From: Chitinophagaceae bacterium
GTDB taxonomy: Bacteria; Bacteroidota; Bacteroidia; Chitinophagales; Chitinophagaceae
Direction: 5' to 3'
DNA: 64,000 nucleotides
Assembly (NCBI GenBank): GCA_019638625.1
Contig: JAHBTK010000001.1
Span: forward strand, 859,434 to 923,433
Under the pieces are notes generated by a model, which was not told the origin of the DNA, searched no databases, and saw only the letters and a list, made by a program, of their open reading frames with translations. Positions 7,293-15,049 of this stretch are shown piece after piece. Each line of letters starts with the position of its first letter. The first letter of the stretch is position 1. Made by a program: the position numbers and the translations under genes.

Positions 7293-8255
7293 ATGGAGAT
7301 AATAATTTTAGATGGCTTTACACTCAATCCCGGCGACCTGAGTTGGAAATCTTTTGAGGAATTGGGGAACCTGACGGTGTACGACAGGACGCCCCCGGAA
7401 GAAGTGGCAAAAAAAGCCGGGAACGCGGAGGTCATTCTTACAAACAAAGCTAAGGTGCTGGCGTCTGCCATCGCGGAATTGCCGAACCTGAGGTATATAG
7501 GAGAGCTGGCGACGGGTTACGATAATATTGATATCAAAGCGGCGGCTGAAAGAGGTATTCCCGTGTGTAATGTGCCGGGGTATAGTACGCATTCTGTTGC
7601 TCAGCTCACCTGGGCCCTTATCCTGGAACTGACTTACCATGTTGGAAAACGTTCCGGTGAAGTACGCGACGGCGCCTGGAGCAGGAGCCTGGATTTCTGT
7701 TTCGGACATGAAGGATTGTTTGAGCTGCATGGCAAAACACTTGGTTTGATAGGACTGGGGCAGATTGGCGCGGCAGTGGCAGGAATAGGATTGGCCTTTG
7801 GTATGAAAGTGCTGGCGGTTGTCCGGGACCCTTCAAAATACAATATAGCCGGTGTTGAATTTGTTACCAGGGAAGAGTGTTGCGAGCAGGCGGATTTTCT
7901 GAGTCTGCATTGTCCGCTCACGGATGATACCCGTGGAATGATCAACGCCGGGCTGATCAGCAAAATGAAGTCATCGGCATTTATAATCAATACGGCCCGT
8001 GGCGCATTAATAGCGGAGCAGGAACTGGCGACCGCTTTACGTGAAGGTAAAATAGCCGGCGCCGGCCTTGACGTTTTATCATCCGAGCCACCACCTGCAG
8101 ACAACCCTTTGTTGTCGGCGCCCAATTGTATTATTACTCCCCATATCGCATGGGCAACCAAAGAAGCCCGGCAAAGATTGCTGCATGAATCAGTGGAGAA
8201 CATAAAAGCATTTTTGAAAGGCAAGCCTAGAAACGTGGTGAACGGAGTCTCCTGA
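7293..8255 (+). CDS. D-2-hydroxyacid dehydrogenase (NAD-dependent)
   Basis: A 320-residue protein of the glycerate/phosphoglycerate dehydrogenase-like family. The N-terminal substrate domain carries NLRYIGELATGYDNID. The nucleotide-binding motif is GLIGLGQIGAAVAGIG near residue 148. The catalytic Arg lies in NTARGALI, and Glu and His in the region AGLDVLSSEPPPADNPLL and ITPHIAW. It reduces a 2-oxoacid (hydroxypyruvate or glyoxylate are typical) with NAD(P)H in the cytoplasm. An ATG four codons earlier (7281) is possible, but family proteins start at MxIxxLDG. No adjacent gene fixes the substrate. Confidence 0.9.
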   Translation: MEIIILDGFTLNPGDLSWKSFEELGNLTVYDRTPPEEVAKKAGNAEVILTNKAKVLASAIAELPNLRYIGELATGYDNIDIKAAAERGIPVCNVPGYSTHSVAQLTWALILELTYHVGKRSGEVRDGAWSRSLDFCFGHEGLFELHGKTLGLIGLGQIGAAVAGIGLAFGMKVLAVVRDPSKYNIAGVEFVTREECCEQADFLSLHCPLTDDTRGMINAGLISKMKSSAFIINTARGALIAEQELATALREGKIAGAGLDVLSSEPPPADNPLLSAPNCIITPHIAWATKEARQRLLHESVENIKAFLKGKPRNVVNGVS

Positions 8256-8285
8256 AATTTGTCCCTGAACTATTAACGGTATTGA

Positions 8286-8309
8286 GTTTCCGCATACGAT
8301 TGCGGAAAC
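8286..8309 (+). terminator. Hairpin after the hydroxyacid dehydrogenase gene
   Basis: GTTTCCGCA pairs perfectly with TGCGGAAAC around a 6-nt loop, 30 bp past the stop codon. The following sequence has a short T run (TATTTTTAATT) 10 nt later, so termination is plausible but not classical. Confidence 0.45.
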
Positions 8310-8327
8310 GGGAAGGGTATTTTTAAT

Positions 8328-8335
8328 TACTTTTG
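8328..8335 (+). promoter_or_regulatory. Candidate -7 promoter element of the GH20 gene
   Basis: TACTTTTG matches TAnnTTTG and ends 21 bp before the preferred ATG at 8357. A TTG at 8300-8302 is 25 bp upstream, slightly long for the -33 box. If used, it argues against the upstream start at 8333, which would overlap the promoter. Confidence 0.4.
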
Positions 8336-8356
8336 ACTTCAAAAACCGTCTGTTTC

Positions 8357-10261
8357 ATGAAACAATTCCTGCTATTTTTTTCTTTTCTGTTCTTTTTTCA
8401 GCTTTTGAATGCGCAGCGGAATATCGCTATTATTCCTGAACCTGTGTCTGTAAGAGAACTGGGAGGCATTTTTACGCTGAAGAACAATGCGCTGGTACAG
8501 TCGGTAAGTGCGGATAACAGCGCCGACGCGGTGGCCGATATTCTGATTCAATCTCTGCAAGCGACAGGTTATAGTTTCAGTAAAGACAAAAATGCCGGTA
8601 CCGCGGATTTCAGGCTGGAGGTTTTGGCTTCACCTGATGCGGAACTTGGAAATGAAGGGTATAAATTACTGGTGACACCTTCCGGCATAAATATGACGGC
8701 GAACAGCGCTGCCGGGTTATTTTATGGTGTTCAGTCCCTGCTGCAGTTATTACCCAAAGAAATAGAAAGTAAAAAGGTTGTTGCCGGTGTTAACTGGACG
8801 GCGCCCTCTGTAGAAATTACGGACTATCCGCGTTTCGGCTGGCGGGGACTAATGTTTGATGTCTCCAGGCATTTCTTCACCAAGGAAGAGGTGAAACGTT
8901 TTATTGACGATATGGTTAAATACAAGTATAACCTGTTGCACATGCATCTTACCGACGACCAGGGCTGGCGCCTGGAGATAAAGTCATTACCGAAACTCAC
9001 TTCGGTGGGCGCGTGGAACGTAAAAAAAGAGGGTCGGTTCAATTATTTTTCCAAACCTGCGGCCGGTGAGCCGCGTGATTATGGTGGATTTTACACGCAT
9101 GACGATATCCGGGAAATTATAGCGTATGCTACCAGCCGTTATGTGAACGTGTTGCCGGAAATTGATGTGCCGGGTCATAGCCTGGCAGCCATTGCATCCT
9201 ATCCTGAACTGTCGTGTACGCCCGGTGCTGATAAATATGTGGTAAATTCAGGAGAGCCTTTTATGGTATGGCCTCCCGGCGGGCATTTTTACGGGTTGCT
9301 GGATAATACATTATGTCCCGCTAACGAGAAAGTGTATACGTTTCTTGATAAGGTTTTTACGGAAGTGGCCGAATTATTTCCTTTCGAATACATTCATATG
9401 GGTGGGGATGAAACCGCCCGTAATTTCTGGGAAAAGAGCGCCGCGATAAAAGCGCTGATGCAAAAGGAGAAATTGAAAAACCTGGATGAAGTGCAGAGTT
9501 ATTTTGTGAAACGTGTGGCTAAAATTATCGAGTCCAAAGGAAAAAAGGTGATTGGCTGGGATGAAATACTGCAGGGTGGACTGGCGCCTAATACGGCGGT
9601 AATGAGCTGGCAGGGAATGAAGGGTGGTATAGAAGCAGCTAAGCAAAAACACCAGGTGGTAATGAGTCCTACTACTTTTGTTTACCTGGATTATATGCAG
9701 GGTGATGCGGCCATCGAGCCACCGGTATATGCCAGCTTACGGCTGAATAAAACCTACGAATTCGACCCATTGCCGAAGGGAGTTGATCCCGATTATATTA
9801 AAGGCGGACAGGCAAATTTATGGACGGAGCAGGTATATAATATGCGGCATGCGCAATATATGTTGTGGCCACGGGCCTTTGCTGTTTCAGAATCGGTATG
9901 GTCTCCCGCAAGCAAAAAGAACTGGGCTGATTTTGTTAAGAGAGTGGAGAAGCAGTTTGAACGGCTGGATATGGCGGAGACCAAGTATGCGCCTTCTATG
10001 TACGATCCGATCTTTAAAGTGACCAAAAGCAGCAGCAACCTGCCTGTAGTAACATTGAGTACCGAGATCAGCGGACTGGATATTCACTATAGTTTCGAAA
10101 ATTCATTTCCGGACAATTTTTATCCAAAATATCAATCCCCTCTGACAGTTCCCAAAGATGCGCAATTCATGAAGCTGATAACTTACCGCGACGGTAAACC
10201 TGTTGGCAGGCTGATAGTAATGCCGGTAATGGAGCTGAAAAAGCGGGCCGGGATCAAGTAA
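8357..10261 (+). CDS. Beta-N-acetylhexosaminidase, glycoside hydrolase family 20
   Basis: A 634-residue secreted exo-hydrolase that removes terminal GlcNAc or GalNAc. A signal peptide (MKQFLLFFSFLFFFQLLNAQ) supports this start over the one at 8333. The GH20 N-terminal domain 2 follows, then the TIM barrel from RGLMFDVSRHFF. The catalytic Asp-Glu pair is in HMGGDE (residues 351-352). Substrate-pocket tryptophans are in VIGWDEIL and GGQANLWTEQ. The C-terminal ~80 residues resemble the chitobiase-type CHB_HEX_C domain (LDIHYSFENSFPDNFYPKYQ). The mechanism is substrate-assisted and retaining. It is monocistronic and not embedded in a SusCD locus. Confidence 0.95.
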   Translation: MKQFLLFFSFLFFFQLLNAQRNIAIIPEPVSVRELGGIFTLKNNALVQSVSADNSADAVADILIQSLQATGYSFSKDKNAGTADFRLEVLASPDAELGNEGYKLLVTPSGINMTANSAAGLFYGVQSLLQLLPKEIESKKVVAGVNWTAPSVEITDYPRFGWRGLMFDVSRHFFTKEEVKRFIDDMVKYKYNLLHMHLTDDQGWRLEIKSLPKLTSVGAWNVKKEGRFNYFSKPAAGEPRDYGGFYTHDDIREIIAYATSRYVNVLPEIDVPGHSLAAIASYPELSCTPGADKYVVNSGEPFMVWPPGGHFYGLLDNTLCPANEKVYTFLDKVFTEVAELFPFEYIHMGGDETARNFWEKSAAIKALMQKEKLKNLDEVQSYFVKRVAKIIESKGKKVIGWDEILQGGLAPNTAVMSWQGMKGGIEAAKQKHQVVMSPTTFVYLDYMQGDAAIEPPVYASLRLNKTYEFDPLPKGVDPDYIKGGQANLWTEQVYNMRHAQYMLWPRAFAVSESVWSPASKKNWADFVKRVEKQFERLDMAETKYAPSMYDPIFKVTKSSSNLPVVTLSTEISGLDIHYSFENSFPDNFYPKYQSPLTVPKDAQFMKLITYRDGKPVGRLIVMPVMELKKRAGIK

Positions 10262-10262
10262 G

Positions 10263-10449
10263 TAGTGCTATGTTAAATTTAAATTGTTGTATAATATGCC
10301 ACGAATTCCAGCGTCCGCCTGCGGTGGATGATTTTTGGATACAACAAAAAATGCCACCAATGCACGAATGGCGCCAATAATGCGATTTGTATATTTTTTA
10401 TTCGTGCATTCGTGGCATATTATAAAACTACAATACGTTTAACTTAACA
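10263..10449. mobile_element. MITE-like palindromic element, copy 1
   Basis: Starts TAGTGCTATGTTAAATTTAA and ends TACGTTTAACTTAACA. The same ends and the same inner block (TATAATATGCCACGAAT on the left, ATTCGTGCATTCGTGGCATA on the right) occur at 51562-51666. The two arms are inverted repeats, so the element folds into one long hairpin. Copy 1 carries an extra internal stretch of about 80 bp, including a nested GC palindrome (GTCCGCCTGCGGTGGA). There is no coding capacity. It starts just after the GH20 stop codon and may also terminate that transcript. Confidence 0.7.
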
Positions 10450-10582
10450 GTAAATGATAAGTGGATGGTGCAGAAATTGTTAAAGCTTTAGCAAAATACA
10501 GGCACTAAGGAGATTAAACTTTCGTTTATTCTGACGATCTATGTTGTGGTATCATTTTTGACTTTACTGAAATAAAATTTTT

Positions 10583-11281
10583 ATGAAAAAATTTTTCGCG
10601 CTTTTATTTTTTATTGCCGGCATGTCCTTTTCGGGAAATGTTAATGCGCAGATACTCAAAAAGTTAACAGGGGGAGACAAAGACAGTGGAGGCAATATTG
10701 CTGCCGGGTTAAAGGAAGCCCTGTCGATTGGCGCGGAGACCGCCGCAAAAAACTTATCTGCCGTGGATGGTTATTTTGCCAATGCCGCGGTAAAGATACT
10801 GATGCCGGAAGAGGCGAAAAAGGTAGAGGAAAAATTAAGGACTGTTGGAATGGGAAAGCAGGTGGACGACGCTATTTTAAGTATGAACCGTGCTGCTGAA
10901 GACGCGGCTAAATCAGCCACCCCCATTTTTGTGAACGCTATCAAACAAATGAGCATACAGGATGCGGCCGGCATATTAAGCGGAGGCGATTTCGCGGCTA
11001 CCGACTACCTGAAATCAAAAACCACTGCCCAGCTTACGGAGGCTTTTCGCCCGGTGATAGAAAAAGCCCTGGAGAAAGCAGATGCCACAAAACACTGGAA
11101 TACTGTTTTTACCGCCTATAATAAATTTACGATCAAAAAGATCAATCCGGATCTGACTGCCTATGTAACGGAGAGGGCGTTGTCCGGTATTTTCTATCAG
11201 GTAGCCCAGGAAGAACAGAAGATCCGGAAAGATCCGTTGGCAAGAACAACCGACCTGTTGAAAAGCGTTTTCGGAAAATAA
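10583..11281 (+). CDS. DUF4197 domain-containing protein
   Basis: A 232-residue protein with a signal peptide (MKKFFALLFFIAGMSFSGNVNAQ), so exported. The mature part is helical and matches the DUF4197 pattern: LKEALSIGAETAAKNLSAVDGYFANAAVKI near the start, MNRAAEDAAKSATPIFVNAI in the middle and WNTVFTAYNKF towards the end. The domain occurs widely in Bacteroidota and Proteobacteria without an established function. It stands alone between the MITE-like element and the convergent BNR gene. Confidence 0.85.
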   Translation: MKKFFALLFFIAGMSFSGNVNAQILKKLTGGDKDSGGNIAAGLKEALSIGAETAAKNLSAVDGYFANAAVKILMPEEAKKVEEKLRTVGMGKQVDDAILSMNRAAEDAAKSATPIFVNAIKQMSIQDAAGILSGGDFAATDYLKSKTTAQLTEAFRPVIEKALEKADATKHWNTVFTAYNKFTIKKINPDLTAYVTERALSGIFYQVAQEEQKIRKDPLARTTDLLKSVFGK

Positions 11282-11429
11282 CCCGTTTGATAAAAGCGGG
11301 CAATATTGGGGCTGATTAAAAAAGGTTGTTATTACGATCCGCCTTGATGGAGAAGCAGTCCGGATGTTTCGAACCGCTTCTTTCCCTGTGATCTTTCGCG
11401 CTGTCTTTTTGCGGCCTTTGCGTGACATC

Positions 11430-12734
11430 TTATTTCAAAACCTGGTACATGATATCCGCATCATAGTCTGTGTAGTGCAGGTATTTTCTCAACTGCATCC
11501 AAAGCAGCACTGTCGGATCTTCTTTCTTTTTATAACGCGGCACAACAGGGCGCACATTATGCAGGGCGGAGTTTCGGGTGATGGGAGTGGTCTTCCAGTT
11601 CCTGCCCATGTTTTTGGTAGTGGCTTTTGATATCTCGAAAATACCGTTGACCTGGTGTGAAAAATAAACGGTTTCAGGATTTAACGGATCAAGTGTCATG
11701 CCTCCGGAATAATTTTCCTCTCTTTGTTTTTCTCCTTCGGGTGTTTCCGGAAACCAGGTACCGGAATTGATCAGCAGGTTGTCTACCCATTGTCCTTTAT
11801 CGTAAACCGCGTAATGATAAAGATGTTCCTGGTTGGTGGGATAGCGGGTATAGGCGATTACCGGTCGTCCTTTGCTGTCAATTGCTATGTCAAATATCCA
11901 TGCTTTGCCTGATGCAGGGGTTGCTTTGTAAACAACTGTCGCGTCTTCCGGGTGAAAAGGCAGGTTGTCAATTGTGGAGATCTGTGTGCCATCAGCCTTC
12001 CGGAAAGCGCCGTTTTCATAATAACAATAGTACACGGAATTGGTAGGCTCATTGTTGGGGTGCCCGTCTGTAAATACAAGATGGATCTTTGAGATACCAT
12101 CGGAATGATATTTTACATAAGGGCGGTTGTTGGTGTCCGGTATCTTGGAGGTGATCACCACATGGGGTTCCGACCAGGTTTTACCCCCGTCTGAGGATGT
12201 GATAAAATTGGGCTTGAAGCCGATCCAGCGACCGAAACTGTATAGCCTGTTATTTTCTTTTTCCAACCGGAACGGGTTGGCATAGGTATAGGTCTCCCGT
12301 ACGTATTTAGCAAGCAGCGGCGCCGAATAAGGTTTAAATACAAAAGCGCCTCCGAAGGAAGACAGGGCGTCCGGACGGGAAGTAATATGCTGTATCACGC
12401 CCATACCGTTCTTATTGCCGCCATGCCAGGTATATTGCGCCAGGATATTGCCGTCCGCCAGTTCCAGGAACGCCGGGTTGTCATGATCATCAATTTCAAG
12501 CTGCTTATACAGTTGCTGCTGTTCGCTTTTCCCTGTTTTGATATCCAGTGTCGCCGCATACACATCTCCGTATTTGTTGATCCACCCTGTCACTATTTTT
12601 CCCTTACTGCCGGACAGGTACACGGCCCTTGGGTCGCTGAACCAGCACCAGGCGCCATCATTGGTGAGCGCGGTTTGCGCCTGCAGGTTATGGCTGAAAG
12701 ACAATACACATACTATGATTAAAAACCTTATCAT
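11430..12734 (-). CDS. BNR_4 repeat family protein, putative secreted polysaccharide-acting enzyme
   Basis: A 434-residue protein with a signal peptide (ending LQAQ). The N-terminal motif GAWCWFSDPRAVYLSG, followed by KIVTGWINKYGDV, is typical of the BNR_4 superfamily. SSDGGKTW is a canonical BNR/Asp-box, and a further repeat-like segment is GRPVIAYTRYP. The fold should be a beta-propeller of the sialidase/lyase type. Related propellers include ulvan lyases of PL24/PL25, but activity cannot be assigned from sequence alone. It is convergent with the DUF4197 gene and divergent from the esterase gene, suggesting a small glycan-related neighbourhood. Confidence 0.75.
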   Translation of the reverse strand: MIRFLIIVCVLSFSHNLQAQTALTNDGAWCWFSDPRAVYLSGSKGKIVTGWINKYGDVYAATLDIKTGKSEQQQLYKQLEIDDHDNPAFLELADGNILAQYTWHGGNKNGMGVIQHITSRPDALSSFGGAFVFKPYSAPLLAKYVRETYTYANPFRLEKENNRLYSFGRWIGFKPNFITSSDGGKTWSEPHVVITSKIPDTNNRPYVKYHSDGISKIHLVFTDGHPNNEPTNSVYYCYYENGAFRKADGTQISTIDNLPFHPEDATVVYKATPASGKAWIFDIAIDSKGRPVIAYTRYPTNQEHLYHYAVYDKGQWVDNLLINSGTWFPETPEGEKQREENYSGGMTLDPLNPETVYFSHQVNGIFEISKATTKNMGRNWKTTPITRNSALHNVRPVVPRYKKKEDPTVLLWMQLRKYLHYTDYDADIMYQVLK

Positions 12735-12871
12735 TTTTTATTGGAATTGCTGCGCTGCAAAATACCGCTAAAAGACTGACTTTACCGTTCTGTTTCCACA
12801 TGTTTTTGTGTATCGGCGCCATGAAATGTTAAGCGGATTTCTATAACTTGTGTGTTACTGTAAAATTAAAT

Positions 12872-15043
12872 ATGAGATACCATTCCTTCCGGATGCCCGG
12901 GTCCGGGATTTTTGCCTGTTTTCTTATCCTCTTTGGATATTCTCCTGTGTTTCCGCAGGAGAGCCTTAAAGTGCTGAATGGCTGGGTGCAATATACCGAT
13001 GCGCAGAACGCTCTCATCCACTATGTTTCCGGCGAAGCCCTGCGGCATGTACAGGCAAGGAAGGAGAAAGTCGCCCGCATACAAACAGCGGAGGAATGGA
13101 AGGAGCGGCAACGGTGGATCACCCAAACTTTGCATAAAGTGACAGGTCCTTTTCCTGAAAAAACCGCGCTGAACGCAACAATTACCGGTACGGTTTTAAA
13201 AAAAGACTTTGTCGTTGAAAATATTGTTTATGAATCTATGCCCGGGTATTTTGTAACGGCATCCCTGTTTATTCCTGCAGGATTAAAGGGGAAAAAAGCG
13301 CCGGCGATAGTTTATTGCAGCGGACATTCTGCAGTGGGCTACCGTTCTTATCAACAGGTATTGCTCAATCTTGTCAAAAAAGGATTTATTGTTTTTGCTT
13401 TCGATCCGGTAGGGCAGGGGGAGCGGATGGAATATAGAAAACCGGGAGATAGTACCTTTCAACCGCCTACTCATCAGCATTCCTATGTGGGCGCACAATA
13501 TTTTATCAACGGTCAGTCGGTCGCCCGCAATTTTATATGGGATGGGATCAGGGCCATTGACTACCTGGTTACCAGAAAAGAAGTGGATAGCAGCAGGATA
13601 GGTATTACCGGCAGGTCCGGCGGTGGTACGCAAAGCAGTTATATAGCTGCTTTTGATGACCGTATCAAAGCGGTAGCACCGGAAGATTATATCACCAGTT
13701 TTTCTTCGCTTCTGCGGTCCATTGGTTTGCAGGATGCGGAACAGAATTTTGTTGCAGGACTAAAGGAAGGGTTGGATATGGCAGACCTGCTTATTGCGAA
13801 GGCTCCGAGACCTACCCTGATGATCACCACTTCGAGGGACATGTTCGCGATAGAAGGTTCTGTAGAAACTGCTGCTGAAGCGCAAAGGGCCTATAAGGCT
13901 CTTGGTGCGCCCGGACATTTTGCTATGGTAACAGATAATGCCGGGCACGCTTCTACGAAAAAAAACCGGGAAGCCATGTACGCCTTCTTTCAGAAAGTAT
14001 TCAGTATGCCCGGCACGACGGAAGATATGGAAGTAGAATTGCTCAGTCCGGAAGAACTTAAAGTAAGTATTACCGGCCAGGTACTCGATTCCTATAAAGG
14101 ACAAATGGCTTTTGATATTAATAAAAAGGAATCCCTGGAGAAAATACGGCAACTGGAAGCCGTACGTGGTACGCGGGGTTATACAGCCGGGGTATTGACG
14201 GAAGCAAAAGAATTATCGGGTTACCGGGCGCTGAAGGCAAAGGAACCGATCTTTATGGGAGCTTTTGAAAAGACAGGTTACACGATAGAGAAGTTCCGGC
14301 TGGAAACCGGAAAGGGGTATGTAATTCCCTACCTGCTTTACCGGCCCGATCGTCCAAACGGAAAAGCGGTTCTTTACCTGGACCCGGCAGGAAAGCCGGG
14401 AGATACGGAGCAGGACGCGGAGCTGGTATGGCTGGCTGGTAATGGTTGCCTGGTACTGGCGCCCGATATGGCAGGCACAGGAGAAACAGGAGCGGGTGTC
14501 TTTCGCGGTGACTCATATGTGGAAGGAGTAGCTTATAACACCTGGTTTACAACAGTAATGACCGGGACCAGTATTACGGGTATACATGCCAGTGATATTT
14601 ATTTGTTAACGGATATCCTGCAAAAAGATGCTGCCGTTCAAAAAGTATACGGACTGGCAAAAAGAGAACTGTGCCCGGCACTGCTCCATGCGGCGGCCCT
14701 GGATAACCGGTTGAGTGCAGTGGCGTTGTTACAACCCTATACTTCGTATCAGTCCATTGTACAGAGCCGGCAATATAACCCGGCCTATTTATACAGCACA
14801 GTTCCCGGTGCGATCGGTAAATATGACCTGCCTGACCTGGCAGCCTCTCTTGCACCCCGGAATCTTTTGATAACGGGGCCTGTTGATGCCTGTGGTACCC
14901 AAAATGACATTGAAACAATCCGACAGGACCTGGCAGTGATAAAAAAGGCATATGAGAAGGCCCCATCCGGACCCTTAACCATAACGCAGAGTGTGACATG
15001 GGAGCAGATGAAGACCGATTTAAAAGCCTGGCTGGAAAACTAG
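12872..15043 (+). CDS. Two-domain acetylxylan-esterase-like alpha/beta hydrolase
   Basis: A 723-residue secreted protein; the ATG here gives a signal peptide ending about VFPQ. Domain 1 (about 30-380) is an alpha/beta hydrolase of the acetyl xylan esterase/prolyl oligopeptidase class. It has the oxyanion region VYCSGHSAVGYRS, the nucleophile elbow GRSGGG in GITGRSGGGTQSSY, and the His region TDNAGHASTKKNRE. Domain 2 (about 470-720) repeats a hydrolase core (AVLYLDPAGKPGD, LVLAPDMAGTGETG) but has KRELCPALL instead of a GxSxG elbow, so it is probably non-catalytic. The likely role is deacetylation of plant glycans. Only 6 bp separate its end from the convergent regulator gene. Confidence 0.85.
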   Translation: MRYHSFRMPGSGIFACFLILFGYSPVFPQESLKVLNGWVQYTDAQNALIHYVSGEALRHVQARKEKVARIQTAEEWKERQRWITQTLHKVTGPFPEKTALNATITGTVLKKDFVVENIVYESMPGYFVTASLFIPAGLKGKKAPAIVYCSGHSAVGYRSYQQVLLNLVKKGFIVFAFDPVGQGERMEYRKPGDSTFQPPTHQHSYVGAQYFINGQSVARNFIWDGIRAIDYLVTRKEVDSSRIGITGRSGGGTQSSYIAAFDDRIKAVAPEDYITSFSSLLRSIGLQDAEQNFVAGLKEGLDMADLLIAKAPRPTLMITTSRDMFAIEGSVETAAEAQRAYKALGAPGHFAMVTDNAGHASTKKNREAMYAFFQKVFSMPGTTEDMEVELLSPEELKVSITGQVLDSYKGQMAFDINKKESLEKIRQLEAVRGTRGYTAGVLTEAKELSGYRALKAKEPIFMGAFEKTGYTIEKFRLETGKGYVIPYLLYRPDRPNGKAVLYLDPAGKPGDTEQDAELVWLAGNGCLVLAPDMAGTGETGAGVFRGDSYVEGVAYNTWFTTVMTGTSITGIHASDIYLLTDILQKDAAVQKVYGLAKRELCPALLHAAALDNRLSAVALLQPYTSYQSIVQSRQYNPAYLYSTVPGAIGKYDLPDLAASLAPRNLLITGPVDACGTQNDIETIRQDLAVIKKAYEKAPSGPLTITQSVTWEQMKTDLKAWLEN

Positions 15044-15049
15044 AGCTTC

